Shown here in pieces: positions 33,125 to 46,557 of a DNA stretch of 64,000 bases. Location: positions 806,001 through 870,000 of the forward strand of contig CM073323.1 of the NCBI GenBank assembly GCA_037043015.1, written 5' to 3'. The notes under the pieces are model-generated. The model had not been told where the DNA came from and searched no databases. It saw only the letters and a program-made list of their open reading frames with translations. Positions within the stretch are counted from its first letter, which is position 1. Every line of letters starts with the position of its first letter. This stretch comes from Bryum argenteum (lineage: Eukaryota; Streptophyta; Bryopsida; Bryales; Bryaceae). The translations under genes and the position numbers were made by a program.

Positions 33125-36100
33125 CTAACCAAAATTCGTCGACACTTTGCTGATAAGATAGTCACCATACACGACTGGCGGATAGTTGGTTCCCTTCGCG
33201 ACAGCTAAATTCTGCAGACAACTTAGTGGCTCCACCCGAGCATCGAAATTTGGCTGCACAGAATTAATCCAATGAAAAAGAAATCCGCTTAGAGCTGTAA
33301 GGGGCCTAGCACTATTGTCTTCAACTAGAATCCAGACGTCTAAATGCAAACTCTGGTACATCATTCCTGAAAAAACCTGCTTCCGTGGCTTGTCACTCGT
33401 ATTACATTCGTCTTGATGTACCCAGCTTGTCCAACACAAAGACGTTGACAAATAAAAGTAGGTTTCCGAGATTTATTACCTCGTAGAAAAAAGGAACAGA
33501 CACACGATACTTGCTATTGTTGTTGATAACTCGATGAACTGTTGATTGATACAAGCCATTCGTCCAGATCTGGCAGCGCCAACCAACCGAAACTTCAATT
33601 ACTAGCATTATCAGTCAGTACGATCTGATATCAAGCTTTTGACTTGGTTGAGAGCACCGTTATAAAAGATAAGGGCTACTCTTTGGTCATACATACGCTT
33701 TGAACGCAAACGTTTACAATCAAACTAGTGCTGTTCTGGTCACGGCGAACGATATGAACCCATATGCATGACGAATCATTCTGTGGACTCCTCCCTTCCG
33801 TGGATCTATAAAACTACAGACTCCTGAACATTCACTTCGAACTACGCCCTTGAGTCCTTTAATCCCGACACTCATAGAATGCTAAACAAGAGAAATGTTT
33901 ATGGTACCGTGAGCATATCTCCGATGTTTACCACAAAAGTTCCCGGAATTGGATCTACCCAAATCCATTTCTCGTCCTTCGTCATCACCTGCAAGTATCG
34001 CAATCCCAGAAATAAGAAGCGACGGACAGCGCTGCTACCAGATGAATTGACAAACGGCGTTGGCGGAGTTTGCTAAACAGATTGATAAACTTGAGATTCT
34101 GATCCAGACGGATCTTACCCTCAACCTGAACCCTTGCGAAGACTCTGAACTTATAGCCTCTCCAACGACGGCAGGCTGCGCCAGTATCAATATTGCTAGC
34201 GTCTAAATTGTTACGGACACTTGTATAGCGTTGAGTGCTGTTCACATCAAAAAACTTCTACAAACTAAAACATCGTAGATCAGAGGACGGCCTAACCTGG
34301 AGTGCAGTAATGTTTTGATCCTGATGCAAAAGAGTTAGCAGGCCTGCGGAATTTCAAGATGATAATCTCAGCTCCTTTCCGGTTGTAAACCTCACAGAGC
34401 ATCACTATTTAACTATTTGCAGCCTTGGTGATATATTCTCAGTTCGATACCGAAGAAGGCTCAAGAAGGGTAAGATTTGCATAAGCAATCAAACGGCATC
34501 GAAACATTCGACAAAAAACAGGAACCAATTTGCCATCTGCATTCTTTTGGTGCACGCTAAGGATTCGGCCCTACCGTAGTCCGTATGTTGGCCGCTGCAG
34601 AATCAAAAATGCGCATTTCAAAAACAAAAACTGCGTTAGTAAGTTTGTAGCTAACCTGATATTAAGAAAGAACACATCTGTAAACTAGATAAGCACTCTC
34701 TTACCACCACTGTCGAAAGCCACATTTGAATGGGCATACATGAGATTATATCTGAAGAAAGTCCGACTCAACACGAATTGCAACAACAGACAACGCACCA
34801 TCCTTTACCATGGCCTGTACTTGGTGGATACCCAATCACTCTAAGAAGCCAAAAAGGATCTCCTGCATTTTCACCTTCAAATAAATCTTTTGGTCCTCCG
34901 AGTGCCAATGCTATGCCTTGCATGATTGTTCTTCCAAGTTCTATCCAATTCCCAATCAAACAATGTCATGTTTCTACAACAACAGATTATAGGCATGTTG
35001 ATATCACAACGTCGCGATGTTGTGTTGTAAATACTTTGATAGCCATCAGCTCGATAGAACAAGTTGGTTATCTTGTCATCAACATCCGTGAATGGCAATA
35101 ATGAACCGGCTGAGTTATTTGGCCCAAAACGACAAAACAATAAACGGGAGGAGGAGGCGAAATTGGTACCTATCATCACATCTAGATACTCTTGCACGAG
35201 AGGTCGGAAGTTGGTCACAGAATCAGGCCTGAAATGTGAAGCACCAGATAAAAATTCGTCCCCCCAATTCCCAAAACAACGTCGCTTTAGGAGGCCGGAA
35301 ACCAAGACAGATGAAGCAAGTCCAACCATAACGAATGACTTTGCAACAAATCTACACTCTACTAACACATTACTACTACGTCAGATACCACCATCTGTTT
35401 GCACCTAAATGCAACTCCAAACATAGTATTACAGAGGGACAGGAATTACTGCATTCTTAACCAAAGGAAATTCTATAACTTGCATAATGCTTACCACCGA
35501 TTAAGGCCAACCAGTGGATTCTCCGACCTAGACAATAACTTTGTCGGTTCGAACTCCTTAAAGTACTGGCAAAAGGAGGTCAAATAATATTCTCAAACAC
35601 ACCACACTATTACACTGCAGAGAAGTAGTGCCGAATGAAAGAAGCAAATGAAGTCGAAACAAACTCCCGGTGCGTATATTCTAAGAGATGCAGAATTGTT
35701 ATGTATGAGGATGCCAATTAAAGCAGATCAAGGGTGGACTCAGAGTGTGAGGATGGTGGTCATTCCATACATCAATAGCCTCATGCTGGTCTGGAACACC
35801 CTCTGTAATATTCTCTCCCACCTTCTGATATCCTCTGCGTTCACACACCCACATCAACATGAGCTTTCGTGATCTGAATCAATGGATGAGGTCGTTTCTA
35901 CAGCTTCCCTGCCTCGGTGGCCAGTGAACCCTGAGGCAGAGTAGGAACTAAACACGTAATCTCCAAAGTGCACTGTATCGATACGCCTAGATGCCACCCC
36001 TACTGCGGGTCAGCCTCCTTAATCCGTCTATATGTTGGAAAAAATAAACATGCGTTCGTTTGTTGACTTGACTTTTGTCATTCTGAGTTTATCCCACGGG

Positions 36101-37039
36101 GCATACTAGGAACTCGCGGAAGGAGGGGTTCTTGGACACGATTGCATGGGGCGGACACTCATGCATTTAAATCTAATTGCATCTTTGAAACTGCAGTACT
36201 GATAGCAGGAGAATAAATGACCTACTTACGCGTGAAGCCTAAGAAAGCATACAAGAAACCATCAAAAAGCCATCCATACAGATTTCTTTTACAAACTTTG
36301 GAACTGGCGGAAGGTTCACACTTGACTAAAAAATTGGAAGATATGCAAAATCATGAGTAAGATTTTGCATACCTAATCGAGAAGCGGAAACAAGTGTACA
36401 ACGAGCACAAGCGAAACTAGTCTTTCATGATGACATAAGCCAGAATTGGAGAAAGAGCAGTCAGTAGAGGTTAGGGTGGTGAACAACCTGAACCCGGAGG
36501 CACTACTCATGCCTATGCGCAACTTCTGGGATTCCGATTGAGAAAAAAATTCATGGCCCACATTAAGAACAGCTTGACACAACTCGGGAGGAACCCCATG
36601 TCCTGTCTGCAACAAGTGCGATTCAAATGCCATGAGGAGGAGGATGGATACAACCCTGCTCCCCAAATTTTCAGGTGTACAGAAGAATTGCGTGGAGCTT
36701 AAAGATCATATGCTAATCCAAAATCAACACGAAACACGACGACGGCATAAGAAAACAGAGACGAAGTTGTCAGAGTTTCATACCACGTAGAAAAATCCGA
36801 TTTGGCGGCATGCAAGATCGAGCTGGCTCACCACATCCCGCACCTGGGGATTTTCGGCCATACCGTCCTGCAACCTCATGCGCACCAGAGGTTTGACATC
36901 TGCGTGCCCATCATCAATTAGAAATAGTCGCTGACAAGCATAGCAAAGCAAGGGCAGAGAGCAGAGAGGACGGCAGTGGGAACAGCAGCGGCGGGTGAGG
37001 AAGCGCACCGATGATAGGAACGGAGTCGAATGTGGTCAT
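33125..37039 (-). CDS. 2-oxoglutarate/Fe(II)-dependent dioxygenase
   Basis: Twelve minus-strand exons join in phase: 37009-37039, 36784-36899, 36488-36606, 35771-35834, 35495-35565, 35170-35228, 34799-34940, 34575-34594, 34297-34343, 33908-33988, 33480-33569, 33125-33253, giving 322 residues. It opens MTTFDSVPIIDVKPL, the DIOX_N domain (DLACRQIGFFYVTGHGV). The iron site is His and Asp of GQHTDYG (exon 8, only 20 nt) and His of STVHRV (exon 11). The 2-oxoglutarate-binding Arg is in YRVSVPFFYE. The family uses iron and 2-oxoglutarate to hydroxylate or desaturate small molecules. The wording resembles the At1g35190 (hyoscyamine-6-dioxygenase-like) group, whose substrate is not settled. All catalytic residues are present and no break was found. 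Confidence 0.93.
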
Positions 37040-39235
37040 GGCAAACAGGAGAGTGAGCGCGCAGGCGGAGAAAGCAGCGAGACGGCAGGCCTGCGGAACA
37101 TACAAGAATCAGATCCAGCCATCCAGGGGGGGCAAAGTAATTCTCCGTCGATCATGCTTCTCAATGAGAAAGGCGGCGTGCATGCTACGATACCCGCCAA
37201 TCCGCCAGGATGCGAATTTCCCATCCTGCCTCAGCGCCCCACCTTTTCCTTTAAGAATCTCGATATGCAGGAAGATTCAGGGTTGGGGAAATAATTTGGG
37301 TTGCACCGGTGATTACACTGCGGTAGAAGAAAAGTGGTATGAATGCACCACACGATTACATGCCACAGCAACACTTCATACCCAAGGTGTGTGTAAATCG
37401 CCACTCAGTGTGTTCTGGTTGGTATAGTGGTTGATATATACGAACCTTGTTGTTGAGACCCATAGGAATGTTTCAATTTGGTAAATGCTATCTCTTCACC
37501 ACTATTTGAAGGATTTCCATTCTTTTTATTATTAATTATTTTTTCAGAATCTCCTTGATGAAATGCATTTCAAATATAGTTACTTTTTCTCATAAAATTT
37601 ATAAAGAGGTGCAATATAATTCTCTAATTGCTATTGGGAATCTTTTAGTATATTGAAACCACTTTTTAACTACATGTAGTATATACTGATGGGGTGATTC
37701 TTTCTAAGTAATTATAAGTAGTATGTAATTGTGACATGCAATTTGGTTTCAAGCTATTTCTCAAGGGTTCAAAAATTGAAAGATTTTATAACACATCTAT
37801 TATTAAACGCACGTAGTTTGTTTTGTTTTGATTTGATTTGCGAGTGATATTATGATCTCAAGCACCGCCGGTTGGATTGGGGCGCATGAGGTGTCGTAGG
37901 AAGCGGGTTTTCTTGTAGGATTGTAGGGAAAGATTGGATTTCAAAAGGGGTTGACCGATCCCAAGATATTGAATTCTGAAATATTTATGGCCCTAAAAAA
38001 TACTGGAAATTATTTGTATGAGCATGGCAATACCGTGGGGGCATACTAGTCTATTGTTTACGGAAGGTGGTTTGTTCGTTTTGGACGTGACATTATGATC
38101 TAGGGCACCGCTAGTCGTATCAAGCAATATGAGGTGTCAGTAGAAGCGTGTTTTTTTTTTTTTTTTTTTTTTGGTCAAGTTGTGGAGAACGATTGGGTCA
38201 CAAAATAGATAGATGGATCACGAGATAATGCGTTTTGAAGTATATATGGCCCCAAAATACTGAAAATTATGTATATGAGTCCGGCAATGCTGCCAGGGTG
38301 TGCTAGTGTTATATTACAATCTTTTTTATGGTTAAAAAATTAAAATAATATTATATATATTTTTAGAAAAAAGAAAAAAAGAAAAAAAGAGAAGAAGTTA
38401 ATATATAGTTCTATTTTTCTAAGCATAGCAAGGTGAGAGTTTGCGTCAAATGGTACTTAAATACTTTTGTACAAGAAGGATTTTAGGATGAAATTCAACA
38501 ACTTTCTAGTTAAAGGTTCTCGGATTGAAAGAATTTTGGTAAAAGATTTGCGACAATGTTTCTATACTCAAAGAATTGAAAAAAACATATAATTTATGTA
38601 GGGTTGTATCTTTTCCATCCATGATTGAGCTTAAACCTTGATTTGTTAACTTGGCGTCTACTTTACATATAGTTCTTGTGGTAGATATTTTAGCTAAATA
38701 AAAGACATGGCATGCATTAGAGTGCATGTTTCTAGGATCAGACTTGTTCCACCATCAAGTTTGAACAATTATCATATTACAAGGCTATTTTAGGAGCCAA
38801 AAAAGTTCCATGACATTTTAAGATGCAAGGGTTCAGGGTTCTAAGTGAAAGTAGGCATCTTTCTGTTTGGAGGTTACCTAATTGCAATAGGTTCATAAGT
38901 AGTGTTTAGTTCCAAAATGAAAATGATAAAGTTTCTACATCATTTTACATTTTGATCCAACAATTTATGCAACCTCATGACTTCAAATTTGATCCACATT
39001 GTTTAGAATAAGATCACTAGAGAATTGTGACTTCAAATTTGATCTACAGATCACTGGAAAGTTGTAGAAGATATCAATAGCTCACCAACAACAACAAAGA
39101 CATGTATGACTGTGCACGAGAAATCTTGTTTCAAAGCCAGAAATTCTAGGACCTCTAGGGGTTAAATCCCTTCTCTAAAAGCTACTTCGGTCTACTTATG
39201 ACGTATTTTGGCTCCAACACTCTACAAAACTTCCC
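37040..39235. other. Intergenic, mostly AT-rich repeat
   Basis: The first ~300 bp is the upstream flank of the dioxygenase. Bases 37410-37480 look like a tRNA-derived remnant (listed separately). A 24-base T run lies at about 38150-38173. From about 38480 to 39110 the sequence resembles the dispersed AT-rich family (AACAACTTTCTAGTT, ATGTTTCTA, GGCATGCATT). No protein-coding gene is supported. Confidence 0.4.
37411..37480 (+). repeat. tRNA-derived remnant or SINE head (tentative)
   Basis: TGGTATAGTGG near 37423 is an exact-looking pol III A box (D arm), and TTTCAATTTGG about 45 bases later could be a decayed B box. The stretch between could form an anticodon arm, but the acceptor stem does not pair well, so a working tRNA gene is unlikely. 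Confidence 0.25.
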
Positions 39236-42200
39236 TCATGAAATTTTGGATTTCTCTTTAACAGGGAAATTCTGGTGGATGATGGTACTGGATACCACCA
39301 ATGGAAGAGCTGCTATGGCATAACTTGACGGGGCCTTTCCTTCCACTACAACCTCAAGTAAAGCTGTGACGAGCAACGCTGAAACAATGACAAAACCCTG
39401 CAACCAGATCAATGCAAAAGTGTCAGCCTGGATCATACAGAATTAGGCCTGCAAGGTCAAGTACTTGCGCTAAAAAACGAAAAGGGTTCTATTGCATCGT
39501 GCGTACTCATACTGCATTTTCAGCTATCTTAAATGACTATTGTCTTATTTCAAGTGTTTTGTTGAGAAGAGCTATCGAGAGACATTCACGATCCATTAAT
39601 CCAGGGTCCGGGCAAGCGCGATGCTACGTAGTTTTTCGACTTCAGTTGGAGAGAACAGTTCAATATCTTAGATTTTGATTGTGTCATAGGCCCAACATAA
39701 GGAGGCCTCGTAAGACATCAAGCATTGCTTCAAGTTAGCGTTATCCTTGGTGTAGCAGCAAAAAGTTTCCAAGGTATTCTTAGAAGCAGGAGTATTTGAA
39801 AATTAAAAAAAAAAAATATATAAAAATATACATAATGATGTTGAATATTGCTATTGTTCTGGAATTGCATACGCTGACTACGAGTGAAAGTGCAATACAA
39901 CACAGTACCTTCTTGATGCCCCCAGAATACTGAGTAACCAGTCCCACTAGAATGCCGCCGAAAGCATTTAAGATGACTGGAATCTGTCAAACCAGCATGG
40001 TAACAGACATCAGAGGTGGCAACATGGTATAAGAGTATTCTCAGTATGAAGAAACGAAGTGGACAATCCGAAAATTGCAGATTTATATTCCCTCCATCCC
40101 CATATAAGTGATAGATTCGAGACGCACTTGGGGACACTTATTTGAGGATGAAAGGAGTACAAGATACAGTCCATAAAACATCAAACATCAAGGGGATGGA
40201 TGAAGTAGTGATACTTACGAATGTCAATATGGTCCATCCATAAAAGAACCCATGTTTCTGAATGCTCACACCATCCGGCGACCACCACATACTAATCAAT
40301 AAAACTAAGCTTCCATAGGTGGACATCTCCACTGTCATTAAATATGTACTTCTGCGCTTCACCTGCATAGTTATCAATCGATGAGACGAACCCTCCGTAA
40401 CTAAAAGACCACGCGAGCCCAGTGCAGCTCCAGGACACAAACAAGCAGGTGAGGCAAGTCATTATATAGACAATACATTAGACAATAAACCTTGCCGTGC
40501 TAGCACATCCGTCCACCTTCTACAGTCGATTCAAGAAAAATATTATTGTGCTGCGCCACAAGAGCAGAGAGATCGATCAGTATCAACCTGAGCGGCCCAC
40601 TGACAGAGGGTAGAAGCCAAGCCGGAGAGCACAGATGCAGATATGATGGGGATAATACCCAACCACAATGTTGATTCCCATTCAAACTTCTTGCTGCGCT
40701 GTTGTGGGGAGCGCTTCCCCAGACTTAGAAGCATTGCTGCTATTAGTAGCAGAACCAGAGCCCCAATTTGCTGCCTTGTCTGTCTGGACCTATAATTGAA
40801 GGTCCTCACGAATTACACGAGTGAATGCATGCCCGATGAACAATATCTCGTCCAAAATTTCTCTCCAGCATCTACAAATGAGGTGATATCTGCAGCAGAT
40901 GCTCTAGTAACTTAAAGCAGAAACGAACACTGGAGAGTACAAGGACATAGGGACCACCGTTCCAGGTTGTAAACACGCAATACAAAGATCACATAAAAGC
41001 CCGTGTGCCTCAGAAACTCTGCAGATGGCTACAGCCAGGATCTTGATTGGAGAGGGGCACATACCCGAGAATCAGAAACATAAACATTGCTGTGAAGACA
41101 AGTTTCGTCTGGTTCAATAATGAAAATGTGAGTGAATCCAAGTTTCGATACGAAAGCTGGAGAAGGGTGTTCTGTAGCGCATAAATGGCTGCTGGTGATG
41201 CAGATGCCTTGAGAGAATCAGCAAAACTCCACTCCTTTGCCACCCTCCATAAGGTCCCATTACGAGCCATAAAGAATATGGCGGCCGCACACTGCGCCAC
41301 ACGATAGATAGTACCGAGTATCAGGGAGATACGAACCTTGAGAATATGGAACCGGGAAAACTGTCTTCGTCATACTGCTGAGAATTAGCTTCGCTAAAAG
41401 ACGCCAACACTACCACCCCTCACAAACGGGCCAAAGAGCACTGAAACGATTCTGTCATTTTGTGGTCAGGTGGAATCAAAAGCTCTAATTAGCCCACTCG
41501 TCCAAAAAATCTAAGACATGCCGCGACAATTGATAACGAAGGTACGCTAGAGAATGGCAAACATTGCCCGAAATCCAATCCAATTGCGTAGGGGAAGGTG
41601 CTCAGCTGTCATCGCTGGTAACAACAGTAGATGCCAGTCAAAACGGAGAATACCAAACTGCTGACAGCCTAAACCCTAAATTAGGGTTTCCACAGTCGAG
41701 TATGCAGCAGTCCGTGAAGCCCAATGTCAATAAGTATCTCACCTCTAAGAGAAGCAATCAGAACAGGTAGCATCCCACTCCCTCACACCCCCACTCCCCC
41801 AAGTAGATGCCAGCGATCATGTACCTTGACCAGCTCACAAGTGAGTACCGCTGATGTCATGATCACGGACTTCCTGTCACCCACCACTCACGAATGTTTA
41901 GCTTCATCTCTGCGGCGCCTCCTCCTCCATATTCTTATGTACAAACAGCGCAGCGACTGCAACTGCTGCAGAATTTCGAGGCGACATCAAGCCTCGAAAA
42001 ACATTGCAAAACAAGATCATCATCCCCTGAACCGTTTTTCACTCATCATGTTTTCCAAAGCAATACGTACTCTCAGATACATTATAACTCAATAGCAGGT
42101 GATAGAATCTGATATTTCATCTTCGTGGCTGAAAGGCGAAATTGATTCAGCATCTCAATAAAAAACAAGTCCGGACCACACTAACCTAGATGTAAAATAG

Positions 42201-42681
42201 GGACCGCCAATTTTCAAGAGTCCATGCACACTCCACAAAGATTATGTGACTGTGATAATTGGATCAGCGCAATTGTTTCTGAGGGTAAGACGAGTGAAGT
42301 TGTGCGTGGTGACGGGAATGAAGTGCATATCCGAGATTAGTACCCAGTGAAGCGCTTGGAGATGAGAGGCTGCACTCCATACTGCAGGGTGAGCAAGGCC
42401 ATACAGAGAGCCGCTCGGGCCCTCTGATTGTTGCCCTCGACCGACGCGGTGACATGATGGTGAGGATCTTTGCGCTTGGGCTTGTTGTCCGCGACTACGG
42501 TACCCATGGCCTCGCCTCCAATCGTCTTCTCCACAAAAACATTGCTACTGGAATCGTCTGTGGAGCTTCTCATCCCCTTGAGGGGCAGATTGCCACTTTT
42601 TTCATCCATCCCCTTCATCACGTCCACTTCTTTGCGACAGAACTCGCACAAGTGGCATAGCCTGCCAGTGTCGTGTGGCAT
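39236..42681 (-). CDS. ROCK1-like nucleotide-sugar transporter (UDP-GlcNAc/UDP-GalNAc)
   Basis: Seven minus-strand exons join in phase: 42344-42681, 41825-41873, 41065-41291, 40588-40789, 40219-40362, 39909-39983, 39236-39397, giving 398 residues. From residue 92 the chain follows Arabidopsis ROCK1 closely: LLTLQYGVQPLISKR, MARNGTL, PAAIYALQNTLLQLSYRNLDSLTF, SASVLSGLASTLCQWAAQ, TYLMTVEMS, GFVIVSALLVTALLE. It is a multi-spanning membrane protein of the DMT/NST superfamily. ROCK1 moves UDP-GlcNAc and UDP-GalNAc in the ER, so supply of sugar donors for ER glycosylation is the likely role. The first ~90 residues are an N-terminal extension relative to ROCK1 (Cys-rich CHLCEFC, then polar and basic). 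An internal ATG could shorten it. The gene is divergent from HACD. Confidence 0.93.
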
Positions 42682-43081
42682 AGGATAACGTCAAGCACAA
42701 AAGTTGTTGGTCCCCTACTCCCCTAACTTATATATATTGGCCTAATAATACCGCAGTCATCAAAATGTGAACGAAGCAAGTTTGGTTGGCTCACTTAGTG
42801 AGGGGTCGCAGTCAGAGCCAAAAAACCCTGACTCTTGTAGAGCCCCTGCGGGAGTGGAGGAGGACCTGCGCTATCCCACTCGAGTGTGCTCTTGTAGACT
42901 CTTGAGTTCATTTTGGAGAAGGAGCATCTGTCTACATGTGGACGACGTCTTTCTAGTGGAAATCCTTAGCTCTTGTAGGGTTGTGCACCTGAGCCTGCCC
43001 GGCTTCCTGTAGGATTTTGCTTTTCAGCGTCCAGACAGCACCTGGTGTGTTTTAATTGTTGAATTACCGCCAACTTTTGCC
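42682..43081. promoter_or_regulatory. Shared 400-bp intergenic region of two divergent genes
   Basis: Only 400 bp separate the start codons of the transporter (minus, 42681) and HACD (plus, 43082). A TATATATA stretch with CCAAT on the minus strand lies at 42728-42742, about 50 bp before the transporter ATG; that is close for a TATA box given any 5' UTR. The rest is moderately GC-rich with no evident TATA box toward HACD. Confidence 0.5.
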
Positions 43082-46000
43082 ATGCTCACCACCTATCTCA
43101 CATGCTACAATGCTGCTCAATCGTTTGGCTGGTGCGCTTCACTCCATTTCTCAACCTCTGCACTCCAATTGTGCTTCTTCCACGCTATCCTGCCTGTGTT
43201 TGCTGTCCATTTCACTGCGCCGGGTTTGTCGTTCCTCTCCGCATCTTACCATCTAGCATGACCTCCTCCTCTCTCTTTCTTCTTCTTACTGGATGTTTGT
43301 CAATAGGATCGCTCGTGGCGTTCTACCCCGAGCTACATTTGTCTTCCTTTACCTTGGCGCATTCTTTCACTGTCCCATGAGTTTTGCTTATCCAATATGG
43401 TCGTTCTTGTCAGGGCGATAGTACTTGTCCGCCTCATACATCATGTAGTGGAGACTGAGTCGCTTAATGGAGGTTTTTCGGCAGCCGGCAATGTCGTTTG
43501 TAAGTTCTGTTACCTCCAGCTTGCTTACTCCTTCTCCAACTTTACTTTGGTGCCTGGTGGTTCCGCTCTGCAGTGTAGACTGACCAACTCTTTTGTGTCA
43601 ATTTCCTCCTTTTCAACATACAGCATTGGCTTGTTGGTAGATACCGTCCTTTCACTCATTGATTTGCCGCATATCTGAGATACGTATTGACTTGTTTACT
43701 ATGCCATTGATGGTTTGGTTTTGCCAGGTTATCTGCAGTTGGCTGCCTTTCTTGAGGTCGTGCATTCTGTTCTTGGTGCGCTCATTCTTGTCCTTATTCT
43801 CCTAGTTATTAGAGGATATGAACACCCATACTCGAGTGCCCCCTTGAAACCATTTCTTTAAAATAGCAATCCCTACATATGCATGCATTCACAAGCAATT
43901 TCTCACCTTTTATTGTGCACTTGAGATTCTATTTCTCAAACAAATTTAACTAAATACACTCATTGATTGGCACAAGTCACCAAAAGGTGAGTTGTCCTTG
44001 CTCATGCTTTCAGGAGGGATTTATGCATATATATGGGTGTCTAAGCATACAAAACTTTGAAAATTTATGACCTATTCATAGAGAACGAGAAAATTATAAT
44101 TCCACTCAGGTTCTTACCAATAATCTATAAAAAAGTCAACATCTAAATACCATTGGAGATCAACATACCTCATTAAGAGTTCCTACCCTAGCATAAACAA
44201 TGTTGCATAAGAGATGTTAGTTATTTCCAATACATTGAATTCAACCTCTTAATTCAACACTCTTGTACACTTACCTCCTGAAAGTTTGAGTTACATCTGG
44301 CAAGCGCGAGAAGAGCAGGTCATCTCGAAGCTGGCACCCTTTTTGTGATGTAACGCAGACGTTTATTTCACATCAATCAATAATGAGTGTACTAAGAGAG
44401 AACACAAGGGCAGTACCACTGACGGGCTATCCGCTTCTCCGAAGCTTGTATACACCATCCGCCCGTGCTTTAATAACACATAGAACACAGGGTTTATGAT
44501 ATCTACGTTTTGTTGTTCTAGAAGCTTGCAATTGCATATTGAATTGTGGAAGATGTTTTGGTTGTGAAGGCTTGGTACGCACTGGCACCCTTTATGCATT
44601 CATGCAATGGTTGGGTCGGAGTCATATCCTTTTCGCGATCATTGCCAAAATTCCTGAGGTAAATAGCCTGGCTTCCTGGATATTTATAGATTTTATTACA
44701 GCACTGCTGTGTAAGTCTCGTATTTATACAGGACATGGTCCGTCCATGCAGCTGATTCACGAATTACGTAGTAAGCTATGCATTATACAGTTTTTGTTGT
44801 CAGCTCATGAATTTGCGTTTTGACATGTACCAGGTGCAAGAACAACCTGCAGTTACGATCACTTTCTTAGCGTGGTCTTCAGTGGAGGTTCACTCTCTTA
44901 CTCAGACAATTTGTTCCTATTTATTGTGCTTCTCTTTTTGCATGCTTTTTCTGCGCATCTACCCAATGCTCCTAGTGACATCTGGCCCAAATTTCATCCC
45001 GCAACATCCTGTATTGACATTTTAAGAATCACATATGGCTTCTATAATTGCTGATCTTCTGAGGATTGATTGATAGGTGATACGCTATCCACAGTACGCT
45101 CTTGGACTTCTGGGTTTGTGCCCTCAGTGGCTGACCTGGCTCCGGTGCGTGGCCTTACTGACTACTCGCTAATTTTATATCCATATTTCTGCGAATCCGT
45201 GATATATGTCAGCTTATATGTCAGTTTAGATAAAATCGAGAGAAAGATACATATAATCCGGTTTGTAGGTCAGTTTTGTTTCGATAATGGCACTGAGATT
45301 TGTAAGAACCAAGATATTGCGAGGTTGAGGCTCGATACTATGCCAATTTCGGAGAAATGCACTCACCCTGTTCATTTATTTTTCATTTATGCCTAGTTTT
45401 CAATTTTCCACGACCATTTGCATCATAATCGAAATTCGTTATCTCTGGCACGCGCTTTGATTGTGTTTGTGTCAGCTTATATATAATTTTTCATCGTCTG
45501 AGATGGACTGATTGTGTTTGAAATAACTGTTATTGATGCTTTGCAGATACACTGCCTTCATTGTGCTTTACCCAATTGGAGCACTTTATGGAGAAAGTAA
45601 GTGACATACTGATGACCGGCTTACGTAGCTATCTATGGTTCCTCTATTTTCGGTCTGTCGCTTACGTCCATTGTCAATCTGAACGGACGACCTTCCTCTT
45701 CGAACCTGCATCGTAATAAGCTCTTCAGTTATCTTTTACTATTACAATGACAGAATATGTACGTGCATCTGTTGTTTGTTACGAAGGGAAGAATGGCAAA
45801 GGTATTAGGTGTATTGTTACTGATACTTATTGTGGATCGGTAAGTAGGCCGTGTTGATGGATTGTAAAGGCATCTCTACCATGTTAATACAGTCACCTGC
45901 TTCAAGTGTTTGTTGCTTAGTAATTGGAAATTCCAAATCTGTTTGCTAGCAATTCCACATCAATTTTTCCTATATATAGGTTTTCATATTTATATACGAA

Positions 46001-46557
46001 GTAATTGTCTCTTCCTGTTCCGCATGCCAATGCATGTTCCAATTTTGATACGAGTGGAATACCAGCTGCCAGGTTCTAGTTCTCGCCAGCGCGACCACGC
46101 TTCTAAGTTCTTCTGAAGAAGCTGACCTCTGTCCTGTATGCAGTGCTCGCCATGTATCTTTCTCTTGATTTTATCAAGAAACGAAACCTGTACGCAAGAA
46201 GTTTCCAGTGGCTTCCTTTTGACTATCACTCGTTTGTTGTGGTGAGTTGATCTACCACTTGGAACTAAACTTAGCTTGCCTTGGAAGAGCCTTGGCCGTA
46301 GTCCTCGAGAGGTGTTGAGAAAATTGTTGATGTCTTCACTGCCGATATCGGATCTAATTATCAGGGCTAATGTTGGCTTGAAAATCTGATATATTAACCC
46401 ATCGCTTGTGTTGGTGATGCAGTGGGTTATGATCGTGTATCCTTTTCTGTGGCTGTTGCTCTATCTCCACATGTTTCGGCAGCGTAGATCTAAATTGGCG
46501 AAGACAGACGGGAGCGTTAACAGACGTAAAACTGCGAAATCGAAGCTAGTTGATTAG
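43082..46557 (+). CDS. 3-hydroxyacyl-CoA dehydratase (PTPLA/HACD/PAS2 family)
   Basis: Nine exons join in phase: 43082-43131, 43414-43499, 43728-43775, 44570-44658, 44834-44887, 45077-45144, 45547-45596, 46144-46241, 46423-46557, giving 225 residues. It opens MLTTYLTCYNAAQSFGW and continues through LQLAAFLEVVHSVLGLVRTG, FMQWLGRSH, VTITFLAWSSVEVIRYPQYAL and YTAFIVLYPIGALYGEM to FPFDYH-like and basic C-terminal parts (RQRRSKLAK). These are hallmarks of the six-span ER dehydratase that performs the third step of very-long-chain fatty acid elongation. It looks closer to the At5g59770 branch than to PAS2. The Tyr and Glu of the catalytic segment are present, but eight positions apart; the yeast and human enzymes have seven. 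The basic tail suits ER retention. Confidence 0.9.

Noticed and set aside
34114..34127. Possible 7-14 nt extra exon in the 2OG oxygenase
   Set aside because: Joining 34297 directly to 33988 keeps phase and matches family length exactly; inserting this exon breaks the frame.
34690..34770. Possible extra exon between exons 7 and 8 of the 2OG oxygenase
   Set aside because: Using the donor after 34799 gives the conserved GCGQHTDYG directly with correct phase.
37411..37480. Functional tRNA gene
   Set aside because: The A box is good, but the acceptor and T stems do not pair; kept only as a tentative remnant.
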